Shown: positions 15,435 to 23,989 of the stretch, in pieces | Position numbering within the stretch: position 1 is the stretch's first letter | Layout of the letters: each line of letters begins with the position of its first letter | NCBI GenBank assembly: GCA_963602355.1 | Contig: CAVCIU010000018.1 | Coordinates: 1 to 32,847, forward strand | From: UBA791 sp963602355 | GTDB taxonomy: Bacteria > Cyanobacteriota > Vampirovibrionia > Gastranaerophilales > Gastranaerophilaceae | Reading direction: 5' to 3' | DNA: 32,847 bases | Program-made: the position numbers and the translations under genes | The notes under the pieces: model-generated | What the model saw: only the letters and a program-made list of their open reading frames with translations | Told to the model about the DNA's origin: nothing | Database searches by the model: none

Positions 15435-16328
15435 ATGAGCGAAATTATAACAGAATATTTAAACGAAAATACCAAAGATATCGACATTATTTCTACCGTT
15501 GATATGGTTAGAAAAATGAACGAAGAAGATAAATTAGTTGCTTTAGCTGTTGAGAGTGAAGCAGAACATATTGCTGAAGCAATCGATATTATTGCAAGTA
15601 AGCTAAATAATGGCGGAAGACTAATTTATTTCGGTTGCGGAACATCTGGTCGTCTAGGTATTTTAGATGCAAGCGAATGTCCTCCAACTTTTAGTACTGA
15701 CCCTTCTATGGTTCAAGGTATTATTGCTGGTGGTGAAAAAGCTTTCACTACTGCTGTTGAAGGCGCAGAAGATAATTTTGAACAAGGTAAAGAAGATGCA
15801 AAAATTCTTACAAAAAATGATGTTTGCGTTGTAATTTCTGCAAGTGGAAATCCTAAATATCTTTTAGGTGTTTTAGAAACTGCAAATGATATTGGGGTTA
15901 AAACAATTGCTGTTACTTGTAATAACCAAGCTAAAATTGGTGAAGAAGTTACAGTTTGCATTTGTGCTGAAGTTGGCCCAGAAGTTATCGCTGGTTCAAG
16001 CCGTTTAAAAGCTGGTACTGCTCAAAAGATGATTTTGAATATGCTTTCAACTGGTTCTATGATTAAAATTGGTAAAACATACAAGAATTTTATGATTGAT
16101 TTGAAAGCTACAAATGATAAATTGAAAGATAGAGCAATTAGAATTGTTAGTCAAATTGCTGAAACTTCTATTGGTAGAGCATTAGAGGCTTTATTGGAGT
16201 CTAATTGGGACATCAAAACTTCTGTTGCTTCAATCGTTATGAATTTAAGCATTGAAGATGCAAAAAAAGAATTGAAAAAACACGGTGGTGTTTTGAGAAA
16301 ATTATTAAATAGTGGAGAAAAAGTTTAA
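15435..16328 (+). CDS. murQ: N-acetylmuramic acid 6-phosphate etherase
   Basis: Cleaves the lactyl ether of MurNAc-6-phosphate to GlcNAc-6-phosphate and D-lactate, feeding recovered cell-wall sugar back into metabolism. The 297 residues match E. coli MurQ (298). The sugar-isomerase (SIS) domain shows GCGTSGRLGILDASECPPT, containing the phosphate-binding loop and the catalytic Glu. AVEGAEDNF contains the second catalytic Glu. VGPEVIAGSSRLKAGTAQK is the other family hallmark. It begins 3 bases after the ribH stop and ends 2 bases before gpsA, so it is inside the operon. Neither a MurNAc phosphotransferase transporter nor anhydro-MurNAc kinase is nearby, so the source of its substrate lies elsewhere. 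Confidence 0.95.
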   Translation: MSEIITEYLNENTKDIDIISTVDMVRKMNEEDKLVALAVESEAEHIAEAIDIIASKLNNGGRLIYFGCGTSGRLGILDASECPPTFSTDPSMVQGIIAGGEKAFTTAVEGAEDNFEQGKEDAKILTKNDVCVVISASGNPKYLLGVLETANDIGVKTIAVTCNNQAKIGEEVTVCICAEVGPEVIAGSSRLKAGTAQKMILNMLSTGSMIKIGKTYKNFMIDLKATNDKLKDRAIRIVSQIAETSIGRALEALLESNWDIKTSVASIVMNLSIEDAKKELKKHGGVLRKLLNSGEKV

Positions 16329-16330
16329 GA

Positions 16331-17332
16331 ATGAAATTAACAGTATTAGGTGCAGGGTGTTGGGGGTTAACTCTTGCATGGTTATTAACAGATAACTTCG
16401 ACGAAGTTACAGTTTGGTCAAGAGAACAAGATTTAACAGAAGAATTAAAATTATACAAAAAATCAACTAAGCCTCTTGAAGTTCAACTTCAAGACAAGGT
16501 TGAAATTACATCTGATATGAAATCAGCAATAAAAGATGCAGATGTAATTCTTTCAGTAATTGCGACAAGCGGTGTTAGACCTGTTTGTGAACAATTAAAA
16601 TCTGCAGGTATTGATAAAAATCAAATTCTTGTTAATGCATCAAAGGGTATTGAATTACCTTCATTAATGAGAATGAGCGAAGTTATTAAAGATGTTTTAC
16701 CAGAACAAAAATTAGTAATTCTTTCTGGTCCAACTTTGGCAAAAGAAGTTCTAATGGGTTGCCCAACTGCTGCTTGCGTTGCTTCTGATGATATGGAAGT
16801 TGCTAAATTTATTCAAGAAAAATTATCAGTAAAAGATAGATTTAGACTTTATACAAATTCAGACGTAATCGGTGTTGAACTTGGTGGTAGCTTGAAAAAC
16901 GTTATCGCTATCGCAGCTGGTTTTGCGGCAGAATTAAAATTAGGCGACAATACTATGGGCGCTTTGCTTACTCGTGGAATGGCTGAAATTATCAGAATTA
17001 GTACAAAACTTGGTGCAAATCCTTCAACATTATACGGTCTTTCTGGTATGGGCGATTTGATTGCAACTTGCTCAAGCCCTTTATCAAGAAACCATACTGT
17101 TGGAGCTATGATTGCACAAGGTAAAAAAATTGATGATATTTTAAGAGATTTAGGTTCAGTTGCAGAAGGTGTTCAAACTTCTAAGGCTTTATGCGAATTA
17201 GCTAAAAAGTTTGATGTAGAAGTTCCTGTTTCAAATGCTATTTATCAGGCTGTTTACACAGATACACCTGCTAAAGAAGTATTTATGAACTTAATGAATA
17301 GAAAACTAAAAGAAGAAGAAAAATACGTATGA
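16331..17332 (+). CDS. gpsA: Glycerol-3-phosphate dehydrogenase [NAD(P)+]
   Basis: Reduces dihydroxyacetone phosphate to sn-glycerol-3-phosphate, the backbone of phospholipids; 333 residues, full length, cytoplasmic. The N-terminal Rossmann motif is GAGCWGLTLAWLL. VNASKGIE and LSGPTLAKEV belong to the nucleotide-binding domain. The C-terminal catalytic domain has GVELGGSLKNVIAIAAG (with the catalytic Lys near residue 190), LGDNTMGALLTRGMAE and YGLSGMGDLIATCSSPLSRN, the family signature. It starts two bases after murQ and overlaps the PSP1 gene by 4 bases (ATGA). The unusual Cys in place of Ser/Asn in the GAGxWG loop is a minor variant. Confidence 0.96.
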   Translation: MKLTVLGAGCWGLTLAWLLTDNFDEVTVWSREQDLTEELKLYKKSTKPLEVQLQDKVEITSDMKSAIKDADVILSVIATSGVRPVCEQLKSAGIDKNQILVNASKGIELPSLMRMSEVIKDVLPEQKLVILSGPTLAKEVLMGCPTAACVASDDMEVAKFIQEKLSVKDRFRLYTNSDVIGVELGGSLKNVIAIAAGFAAELKLGDNTMGALLTRGMAEIIRISTKLGANPSTLYGLSGMGDLIATCSSPLSRNHTVGAMIAQGKKIDDILRDLGSVAEGVQTSKALCELAKKFDVEVPVSNAIYQAVYTDTPAKEVFMNLMNRKLKEEEKYV

Positions 17333-18255
17333 CAAAATTTGCAGTAAGATATTTAAAAAATTCATATTATCCATTGAATATTCCAGATAACGTTAACGTT
17401 AAATGTGGTGATATGTTGTTATGTAGAACAGAAAAAGGTGAAGAAGCTCTAAAGGCAATTTGCTTAAATGACGAAATTGTGGCTCTTTGGGATAAGAGCA
17501 AACTTAAGCCTGAACCTTTCCCTGTTATTAGAGTTTTGACAGACAAAGATAATGAAACTTTGGCTCAAATCAAACAAGAAGAAGTTCAAGGGTATTTTAA
17601 ATGCCAAGATTTGATTAAATCTCACAAACTAAATATGAACCTTGTTCAATGTCGTTTGACTTTTGACAGAAAGAAAATTACATTCTATTATACAGCTCCT
17701 GAAAGAGTTGATTTTAGAAACTTATTGAAGGATTTAACACAAACGTTTAAACGTATCAGAATTGATTTAAGACACATTGGTGTTCGTGATGAAACTGCAC
17801 TTTTAGACGGTTGCGGTATTTGCGGTAAAGAATTCTGTTGTAGCTCTTGTATGAGAAAATTCACAGCAACAAACGTAAAATTGGCAAAAGATCAAGGTAT
17901 GCCGATTGCTCCTGGTAAAATTTCAGGTACTTGCGGAAGATTGTTATGCTGTCTTTCTTATGAGTATTCAAACTACATTGAAGCCGCAAAAGATATGCCA
18001 CCTATTGGTTCTGGTGTTATGACTCCAGACGGTCTTGGTAAAGTTTGTGCTCTTCATTTCTTGAATAATTCTATTCAAGTTAAACTTGAAGACGGTAAAA
18101 TCAAAGATTACAACAAAGATGATATCGAAATGATTGATGCTGATATTAATGTAGATATTGATGTTCCAAGCATTAACAATTATCAAGTTGAAGATGATAA
18201 TATCGATATTTCTTCTCTTGAAGATGATAAAAACAGTTCAACTGGTAATATCTAA
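17329..18255 (+). CDS. PSP1-domain protein (RicT/YaaT-like)
   Basis: A 308-residue PSP1 C-terminal-domain protein, like B. subtilis RicT (YaaT). In Bacillus it acts with RicA and RicF in an iron-sulfur-containing complex that promotes RNA processing by RNase Y and phosphorelay activation. The core ITFYYTAPERVDFRNLLKD is followed by the Cys clusters CGICGKEFCCSSC (about 162-174) and GTCGRLLCCLSYEYSNY (about 203-219), the candidate Fe-S ligands. The C-terminal 40 residues are very acidic (Asp/Glu/Ile/Asn-rich) and look disordered. The gene is translationally coupled to gpsA and is last in the ribH-murQ-gpsA operon, before a terminator. Sporulation is not implied; the family is widespread. RicA/RicF partners are not in the window. 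Confidence 0.87.
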   Translation: MTKFAVRYLKNSYYPLNIPDNVNVKCGDMLLCRTEKGEEALKAICLNDEIVALWDKSKLKPEPFPVIRVLTDKDNETLAQIKQEEVQGYFKCQDLIKSHKLNMNLVQCRLTFDRKKITFYYTAPERVDFRNLLKDLTQTFKRIRIDLRHIGVRDETALLDGCGICGKEFCCSSCMRKFTATNVKLAKDQGMPIAPGKISGTCGRLLCCLSYEYSNYIEAAKDMPPIGSGVMTPDGLGKVCALHFLNNSIQVKLEDGKIKDYNKDDIEMIDADINVDIDVPSINNYQVEDDNIDISSLEDDKNSSTGNI

Positions 18256-18274
18256 TTTTACAAGCTTTAAGACG

Positions 18275-18310
18275 AAATGCGAATTTCACAATTTTGTGAA
18301 ATTCGCATTT
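18275..18310 (+). terminator. Long perfect hairpin, probable terminator
   Basis: AAATGCGAATTTCACAA (18275-18291) and its exact complement (18294-18310) form a 17-bp stem with a 2-base loop. The T-tract after it is short (TTTGTTATTTT). It separates the PSP1 gene from gatA. Confidence 0.8.
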
Positions 18311-18337
18311 GTTATTTTGATGTTTTTTATTTATAAT
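18309..18337 (+). promoter_or_regulatory. Probable gatA promoter
   Basis: TTGTTA (18309-18314) and TATAAT (18332-18337) are separated by 17 bases. The -35 box begins inside the last bases of the preceding terminator stem. AAGGAG (18355-18360) is the ribosome-binding site for the ATG at 18367. Confidence 0.6.
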
Positions 18338-18366
18338 TAACTTAAATAATAGTTAAGGAGAAAAGT

Positions 18367-19830
18367 ATGAATGAACTTTTAAAGAAAAGTGCCGTTGAAC
18401 AAGCAAAAATGATTGCTGATAAAGAAATTTCAGCAGTTGAATTGTTAAACGCTACTTTTGATAGAATAGACGAAGTTGAAGATAAAGTTAGAGCTTACAA
18501 CTCTCTATGCAAAGATAAAGCAATGGAAGTTGCAAAACAAGTTGATGAAAAAGTTGCTAAAGGCGAAAAGTTACCACTTTTAGCGGGTGTTCCTTTAACT
18601 TTGAAAGATAATATGAATTATATCGGTACAAAAACAACAGCTTCAAGTAAAATCTTGGAAAACTTTGTTTCTCCATATAACGCAACAGTTACAGAAAAAT
18701 TATTAAATAACTTAATTCCAATCGTTGGTAAAGCTAACTTAGACGAATTCGCAATGGGTTCATCAAATGAAAACTCAGCATTCAATAACGTTTACAACCC
18801 TTGGAATTTGAATAAAGTTCCTGGTGGTTCATCAGGTGGTTCAGCAGCTTCAGTTGCGGCATTAGAATCATCTTTATCATTGGGTTCTGATACAGGCGGA
18901 AGTATTCGTCTTCCAGCAAGTTTCTGCGGTTTGGTAGGTATGAAACCTACTTATGGTCGTGTTTCTAGATACGGCTTAATTGCATTTGCATCATCTCTAG
19001 ACCAAATTGGTCCATTCGCAAGAACTGTTGAAGATGCAGCTACATTATTAGAAGTTATTTCTGGTCATGATGTTAAGGATTCAACTTCTATCGATGCACC
19101 TGTTGAACAATATTCTAAACACTTAAACGACGACATTAAAGGTAAAAAAGTTGGTGTTATTAAGGAATTATTGGCTGAAGGTGTTGATGCTGACGTTAAA
19201 AAAGCTATTGAAACAGCTATTGAAGATTACAAATCAATGGGTTGCGAAATCGTTGAAATTTCACTTCCATACTTAAAATACTCAATCGGTATTTACTACA
19301 TCTTAGCTACTGCTGAATGTAGTTCAAACTTAGCTAGATTTGATGGTGTTAGATATGGTCATAGAACTGACAATGCAGAAACATTGATTGAAATGTATAA
19401 CAAATCAAGAGCAGAAGGCTTTGGCGATGAAGTTAAACGTAGAATTATGTTAGGTACTTACGCATTATCTTCTGGTTATTATGATGCTTACTACAAAAAA
19501 GCTCAACAATTAAGAAGATTAGTTAAAGAAGATTTTGATAAAGCTTTTGAAAAAGTTGATATCTTAATCTCTCCAACTTGTCCGAACACTGCATTTGATA
19601 TCGGTTCAAAAACAGAAGATCCATTGTCAATGTACTTAACAGATATCGCAACTATTAGTGCAAACCTTGCTGGTATTCCAGGGGTAAGTGTTCCAGCTGG
19701 ATTTGATTCATCTAATATGCCTATCGGTTTACAAATTATGACACCTCAAATGACTGAACAAAGATTATTCAACTTTGCTTATAAATTTGAACAATGTCAT
19801 GATTTCTATAAACAAATTGCAAAATTATAA
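18367..19830 (+). CDS. gatA: Glutamyl-tRNA(Gln) amidotransferase subunit A
   Basis: Amidase subunit of GatCAB, which releases ammonia from glutamine and helps convert misacylated Glu-tRNA(Gln) (and often Asp-tRNA(Asn)) to the correct product. The 487 residues match the family. The Ser-cisSer-Lys catalytic triad lies in LTLKDNM (Lys), PGGSSGGSAAS (cis-Ser) and SDTGGSIRLPAS (nucleophile Ser). MKPTYGRVSRYGLIAFASS and SPTCPNTAF are typical of GatA rather than other amidases. gatC and gatB are not adjacent; gatA has its own promoter and a bidirectional terminator, so it is a single-gene unit. Presence of GatA implies that at least one glutaminyl- or asparaginyl-tRNA is made indirectly in this organism. 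Confidence 0.95.
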   Translation: MNELLKKSAVEQAKMIADKEISAVELLNATFDRIDEVEDKVRAYNSLCKDKAMEVAKQVDEKVAKGEKLPLLAGVPLTLKDNMNYIGTKTTASSKILENFVSPYNATVTEKLLNNLIPIVGKANLDEFAMGSSNENSAFNNVYNPWNLNKVPGGSSGGSAASVAALESSLSLGSDTGGSIRLPASFCGLVGMKPTYGRVSRYGLIAFASSLDQIGPFARTVEDAATLLEVISGHDVKDSTSIDAPVEQYSKHLNDDIKGKKVGVIKELLAEGVDADVKKAIETAIEDYKSMGCEIVEISLPYLKYSIGIYYILATAECSSNLARFDGVRYGHRTDNAETLIEMYNKSRAEGFGDEVKRRIMLGTYALSSGYYDAYYKKAQQLRRLVKEDFDKAFEKVDILISPTCPNTAFDIGSKTEDPLSMYLTDIATISANLAGIPGVSVPAGFDSSNMPIGLQIMTPQMTEQRLFNFAYKFEQCHDFYKQIAKL

Positions 19831-19846
19831 TTTTCATAAAAGTATT

Positions 19847-19889
19847 AAAAGAAGGCGATTTTGATTTCATCAAAATCGCCTTCTTTTTT
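19847..19889. terminator. Bidirectional terminator between convergent genes
   Basis: GAAGGCGATTTTGAT (19851-19865) and its complement (19869-19883) form a 15-bp stem with a TTC loop. AAAA precedes it and six Ts follow, so it can stop transcription of both gatA and the convergent minus-strand operon. Confidence 0.88.
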
Positions 19890-19913
19890 GTTGGAGAGTT
19901 TACCCCAACCTCT
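19889..19913 (-). repeat. 25-bp palindromic repeat, copy 2
   Basis: Read on the minus strand it starts AGAGGTTGGGGT and ends CTCTCCAACA, with GTTGG/CCAAC as pairing ends. It has the same length and layout as copies at 7733-7757 and 30206-30230. It lies 10 bases from the 3' end of the isocitrate dehydrogenase gene. Confidence 0.6.
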
Positions 19914-19923
19914 TCTATCGTGG

Positions 19924-20919
19924 TTATAAATTTTTAATTATTTCATCTCTAAACTCAGTAGTTGAGGCGCTTCCACCAAGATCAGCTGTTAGAACTTTAC
20001 CTTCTTTAAGAGTTTTTCTTAATGCTTTATCAATTTTTTCTGCATATTCAAATTCATCAATATATTTAAGCATTTCGATTGCAGAAAGTAGAAGGGCTGT
20101 AGGATTAGCCTTATTTTGACCTTTTATGTCTGGCGCAGAACCGTGAACAGGTTCAAACACTGCATAATCTTTACCGATGTTTGCACCTTGAGCAACCCCA
20201 AGACCACCAATAAGACCTGCGCAAAGGTCTGAAACGATGTCTCCATAAAGATTTGGTAATACCATTACATCAAATTGTTCTGGTTTTTGAACTAGTTGCA
20301 TGCAAGCATTATCAACTAAGATTTCGTTGTATTCAATGTTTGGGTATTGTTCTTTTATTTCTCTACAACAAGTTAAAAATAGACCGTCTGTTAATTTACA
20401 GATATTTGCTTTTGTTACTGCTGTAACTTTCTTTCTGCCGTATTTTACTGCATAATCAAATGCAAATTTTGCAATACGTAATGAGGCTTCTCTTGAAATT
20501 GTTTTAATGCTTTCTGCGTGGTCTTCGTCAACTTGTCTTTCAATCCCTGCGTACAAATCTTCTGTATTTTCTCTTACGATAACCAAATCAACATTATCAA
20601 AACGAGTTTTAATACCGTCAATGTTTTTACAAGGTCGAAGATTTGAATACAAATCAAGTGCTTTACGAAGTTGTACGTTTACACTTCTGAAACCTTTTCC
20701 AATAGGAGTTGTAACGGGTGCTTTCAGTGCAACCTTGTTTCTCTTGATTGACTCAATAACTCTTTCTGGCAAAGGTGTTCCTTCTTGTTCAATCACGTCA
20801 GCGCCCGCTGTTTGTAATTCCCAATCTATTTTTAAGCCAGATGCTTCAATGATTTTTACTACTGCATCAGTTATTTCTGGTCCTATTCCATCACCGTTTA
20901 TAAGAGTTACTTTTTTCAT
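19924..20919 (-). CDS. NAD-dependent isocitrate dehydrogenase
   Basis: Oxidatively decarboxylates isocitrate to 2-oxoglutarate and CO2; 331 residues, the short form resembling mitochondrial IDH3 subunits. Substrate residues are Ser79, Asn81 and Arg85 (RSVNVQLRK) plus Arg95 (YSNLRP). The S-x-N-x-x-x-R pattern marks isocitrate enzymes, whereas isopropylmalate and homoisocitrate dehydrogenases differ here. VIVRENTEDLYAG (113-125), Lys170 (TKAN), Asp203 (VDNA), and Asp227/Asp231 (GDIVSD) complete the active site and metal ligands. Asp264-Ile265 (HGSAPDI), where NADP enzymes have Lys-Tyr, predicts NAD. It is the last gene of a five-gene operon, its ATG overlapping the stop of the aconitase small-subunit gene by one base. 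A leuB annotation would be the obvious mistake to avoid. Confidence 0.85.
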   Translation of the reverse strand: MKKVTLINGDGIGPEITDAVVKIIEASGLKIDWELQTAGADVIEQEGTPLPERVIESIKRNKVALKAPVTTPIGKGFRSVNVQLRKALDLYSNLRPCKNIDGIKTRFDNVDLVIVRENTEDLYAGIERQVDEDHAESIKTISREASLRIAKFAFDYAVKYGRKKVTAVTKANICKLTDGLFLTCCREIKEQYPNIEYNEILVDNACMQLVQKPEQFDVMVLPNLYGDIVSDLCAGLIGGLGVAQGANIGKDYAVFEPVHGSAPDIKGQNKANPTALLLSAIEMLKYIDEFEYAEKIDKALRKTLKEGKVLTADLGGSASTTEFRDEIIKNL

Positions 20920-21407
20920 TATAATTCTAAATCTCCATGTTTTTTGATGTGTTCAATTAATCCACCTTCGTTCAAAAGTTTAATCATAACTTCTGGAAGT
21001 GGTTGGAATTTGATTTCAATATTTTGTGTCAAATCTTTAACTACACCGTTTTGCAAATCAAGGTCTAATTCGTCCCCAGCATTGATTTTATCAGTGTCGC
21101 ATTCAATTAAAAGTAAACCGATATTGATAGAATTTCTGTAGAAAATTCTTGCAAAGCTTTTTGCTAAAACTGCTCTAACACCAGCAATTTTAATGATTTG
21201 AGGTGCGTGTTCTCTTGATGAACCTAGACCAAAGTTGTTCCCTGCAACAACGAAGTCTCCTTCTTTCATTTTTGATGCAAATTCTGGGTCAGCATCTTCA
21301 AGAACGTGTTTTGAAAATTCTTTTAAGTCAGAACGTAGGTGGAATAATCTTCCTGGTGCGATGTGGTCTGTTGAAATATTATCGCCAAATTTAAAAACTT
21401 TTCCCAT
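20919..21407 (-). CDS. Aconitase/homoaconitase-type small subunit (LeuD-like)
   Basis: The swivelling small subunit, 162 residues, of a two-subunit dehydratase related to LeuCD and archaeal homoaconitase. It begins KFGDNISTDHIAPG and carries the family signature VVAGNNFGLGSSREHAPQ (53-70) and SFARIFYRNSINIGLL. The substrate-selecting loop reads FHLRSD (Arg25). In the archaeal enzymes an Arg at this place (YLRT) goes with homoaconitate/tricarboxylate substrates, while isopropylmalate isomerases carry hydrophobic residues (YLVY/YLVM-like). So an extra carboxylate on the substrate is likely, and from the neighbours that substrate is citrate/isocitrate. It is coupled to the large-subunit gene (end-to-start overlap of one base) and to the dehydrogenase gene. 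Confidence 0.83.
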   Translation of the reverse strand: MGKVFKFGDNISTDHIAPGRLFHLRSDLKEFSKHVLEDADPEFASKMKEGDFVVAGNNFGLGSSREHAPQIIKIAGVRAVLAKSFARIFYRNSINIGLLLIECDTDKINAGDELDLDLQNGVVKDLTQNIEIKFQPLPEVMIKLLNEGGLIEHIKKHGDLEL

Positions 21408-22660
21408 TATAACACCTCTCTTACATCTGCTATATAACCTTTAATTGCACTGTATGCAGCAACTGCTGGGCTTGCTAAATATATAAATCCTTTAGTGTTG
21501 CCCATTCTACCTTGGAAGTTTCTGTTTTGAGTTGCAAGACAAACTTCGCCGTCGCCTAAGATACCAGCGTGAACACCGACACAAGGTCCGCAACCGCTTG
21601 TAACTATTGCCGCACCGCTGTCTACGAAGATTTCGATTAAGCCTTCTTTTAGTGCTTGCTTGAATACATCTCTTGAAGCCGGTGCAACAAGCAATCTTAC
21701 ATCAGGGTTAACTTTTTTACCTTTCAAGATTTCTGCTGCAACTCTCAAGTCTTCAATTCTACCGTTTGTACAAGTTCCGATGAATACTTGATTAACTTTT
21801 ACATCTTTTAATTCGTCAACTGTTTTTGTATTGTCGACAGTGTGAGGACAAGAAACTGTCGGTTTAAGTTGAGAAGCATCAATCTTGATAACTCTTTCAT
21901 AAACTGCATCTTCATCAGCTTTTACTTCTACAAACTTATCGCCTCTACCTCTTTCTTCCAAAAATGCTTTTGTTTTTTCATCAGTTGGGAACAAGCCAGC
22001 TTTTGCGCCTGCTTCAACTGCCATATTTGCGATAGTAAATCTATCTGCCATATCCATGTTATCAATAGTTGAGCCAGAAAACTCTAAAGCTTTGTAAGTT
22101 GCACCGTCAGCACCGATTGTACCAATCAAATGCAAAATTAAATCTTTTGCATAAACACCTTTTGGAAATTCCCCGTTAACTTCAACTTTGAAGGTTGCAG
22201 GAACTTTTAACCAAGTTTTGCCAAGAGCCATAGCTACTGCAATATCAGTTGAACCCATACCTGTTGCAAAAGCACCTAAAGCACCTGATGTGCAAGTGTG
22301 TGAATCAGCACCTACAAGTATTTCCATGGGGTTTACGAAGGTTTCTACAAGTCTTTGGTGGCAAACTCCGTCGCCAACTTCTGAAAGTACTGCGCCATAT
22401 TGTTTTGCGAAGTCTCTCAATACTGTGTGAGTATTTGAAAGTTCTTTTCTTGGGCTTGGTGCTGCGTGGTCAATAAATAATATTGAACGTTCTGGATTAG
22501 CCAATTTATCTTTACCTAATTTTTTAAATTCATTACACATCAAAGGTCCTGTTCCGTCTTGAACTGCGGCAACGTCAACCTTTGCAATTACAAGTTCTCC
22601 GACTTTAACGTCGTGTCCTACGTGTTTTGATATAATTTTTTCTGCTATTGTTTGTCCCAT
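21407..22660 (-). CDS. Aconitase/isopropylmalate isomerase-type large subunit (LeuC-like)
   Basis: The [4Fe-4S]-binding large subunit, 417 residues, the length of the archaeal-type LeuC/HacA group rather than the 470-residue proteobacterial LeuC. The cluster ligands are the Cys in FIGTCTNGRIEDL and the pair in TSGCGPCVGVHAG. VGADSHTCTSGALGAFATGMG is the substrate/cluster signature (the His-Thr-Cys-Thr core is intact), and FIDHAAPSP contains an active-site His. With the small subunit it would interconvert citrate and isocitrate via cis-aconitate in this operon; a leucine or homoaconitase role cannot be excluded from this chain alone. The gene starts 12 bases after the synthase gene ends. Confidence 0.85.
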   Translation of the reverse strand: MGQTIAEKIISKHVGHDVKVGELVIAKVDVAAVQDGTGPLMCNEFKKLGKDKLANPERSILFIDHAAPSPRKELSNTHTVLRDFAKQYGAVLSEVGDGVCHQRLVETFVNPMEILVGADSHTCTSGALGAFATGMGSTDIAVAMALGKTWLKVPATFKVEVNGEFPKGVYAKDLILHLIGTIGADGATYKALEFSGSTIDNMDMADRFTIANMAVEAGAKAGLFPTDEKTKAFLEERGRGDKFVEVKADEDAVYERVIKIDASQLKPTVSCPHTVDNTKTVDELKDVKVNQVFIGTCTNGRIEDLRVAAEILKGKKVNPDVRLLVAPASRDVFKQALKEGLIEIFVDSGAAIVTSGCGPCVGVHAGILGDGEVCLATQNRNFQGRMGNTKGFIYLASPAVAAYSAIKGYIADVREVL

Positions 22661-22672
22661 AATTTATATCCT

Positions 22673-23971
22673 CTATACTTTTGCAAACATATCATGTTTT
22701 TTTCTATTTTTTGGTGCGTGTTTTGGTTCGTAATATGGAGTTACAGTCATAATCTTGTACGCAATTTCCGGATAATAATAAATGAATTTTAATTCATCAT
22801 TAGTCAAAGGTTGTTGCGTATGAACGTTTGCGTAACGAGCAAGTTCTAGAATGTTTCTTGCATCTTCCTCGCTTTCAAACTCTAATTCCATATTGTCATA
22901 TACGTTTCTGAAACCTTTAATTCCACCGTATTCACCAGTCGTAATCATTCTACCTGTTTCAACAATCTCAGGTTCGCCACGACCAAGTTCTTCGTAATCA
23001 TAAAGTTCATAATTTCTTCTATCTTTTAATGCTCCGTCTGCGTGAATACCTGATTCGTGAGCAAAAGCATTACTTCCAACAGCTGGTTGGTTCATCGGAA
23101 TTGGTAAACCAAACGCATAAGCTGTGTATTTTGCTAATTGCCAAGATTTTGATAAATCAATTTGTTTATCAATTTGGTATTTGCCTTTAAAACCACTTGA
23201 TTTAAGGATTGCAAGCAAACAAGAAATTAAATCAGCATTGCCGGCTCTTTCACCCATACCGTTAATAGCCGTATTGATATAAGCATTAACTCCATTATCA
23301 ATTGCTGCTTTTGCACCCATTACAGAATTACCTACTGCCATACCTAAATCATTATGGAAATGTAGTTCAATATCCATTTGAGTTGCTTTTGCGATTTTAG
23401 AAATTCTATCATAAGCCGTTTGTGGGTCGTCAAAGCCTAGTGTATCGCAATATCTAAGTCTATTTGCGCCGTTTTCTTTTGCGTTAAGTCCCCATTTGAT
23501 TAAGTAATCAATATCGCTTCTTGAAGCATCTTCTGCATTTACCCCGACAGAAATTGCGCCAAGTTCTTTTGCTCTTTTAACTGCTTCGTTTGTTGATTGA
23601 ATGATATCTTCTCTTGTTTTTTTACCTTTGTATTTACCTTGAATCATCTGGTCTGAAGTCGATACAGAAAGGTTTACATATTTAAGTCTAGGACAATTTG
23701 TAAAAGATTCTTCGACGTCTTTTACAATTCCTCTCATCCAACCAGAAAGTTTTGTTTTATTAATAACTCCCATATCAACAAGGTCTAAATTACCATTCAA
23801 ATAATTTAGTTCGTGTTTTGTTGTAGGAAAACCAAACTCTGATTGAGTAATTCCCAACTCGTTCAACATCAAGTTGATAATTGTTTTTTGTAATTTAGCC
23901 AAGCCCAATCGTGATGTTTGAACACCGTCTCTGTTTGTAACATCTACGAAATAAATATATTTATCGTTCAT
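22673..23971 (-). CDS. Homocitrate/isopropylmalate synthase family; candidate Re-citrate synthase
   Basis: A 432-residue TIM-barrel aldol synthase of the HMGL-like family, condensing acetyl-CoA with a 2-oxoacid. The barrel starts with DVTNRDGVQTSRLG (Arg14, Asp15 at the catalytic and metal site). Metal ligands lie in ELHFHNDLGMAVGN (His204, His206), and GMGERAGNADL (238-248) is the acetyl-CoA-side signature. The C-terminal part contains AFAHESGIHADG. It lacks the long LeuA allosteric domain, so feedback control by leucine is not expected. Re-citrate synthases of Clostridium belong to this family and sit beside aconitase and isocitrate dehydrogenase genes, as here. The downstream enzymes are isocitrate-type, so oxaloacetate is the favoured co-substrate; homocitrate synthase is the alternative. 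Confidence 0.78.
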   Translation of the reverse strand: MNDKYIYFVDVTNRDGVQTSRLGLAKLQKTIINLMLNELGITQSEFGFPTTKHELNYLNGNLDLVDMGVINKTKLSGWMRGIVKDVEESFTNCPRLKYVNLSVSTSDQMIQGKYKGKKTREDIIQSTNEAVKRAKELGAISVGVNAEDASRSDIDYLIKWGLNAKENGANRLRYCDTLGFDDPQTAYDRISKIAKATQMDIELHFHNDLGMAVGNSVMGAKAAIDNGVNAYINTAINGMGERAGNADLISCLLAILKSSGFKGKYQIDKQIDLSKSWQLAKYTAYAFGLPIPMNQPAVGSNAFAHESGIHADGALKDRRNYELYDYEELGRGEPEIVETGRMITTGEYGGIKGFRNVYDNMELEFESEEDARNILELARYANVHTQQPLTNDELKFIYYYPEIAYKIMTVTPYYEPKHAPKNRKKHDMFAKV

Positions 23972-23989
23972 TATAATCTCACTCTATTA

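Noticed and set aside
19924..23971. Leucine biosynthesis operon (leuA-leuC-leuD-leuB)
   Set aside because: The dehydrogenase has the isocitrate pattern S-x-N-x-x-x-R and the small subunit has an Arg-containing substrate loop, so leucine labels would be misleading.
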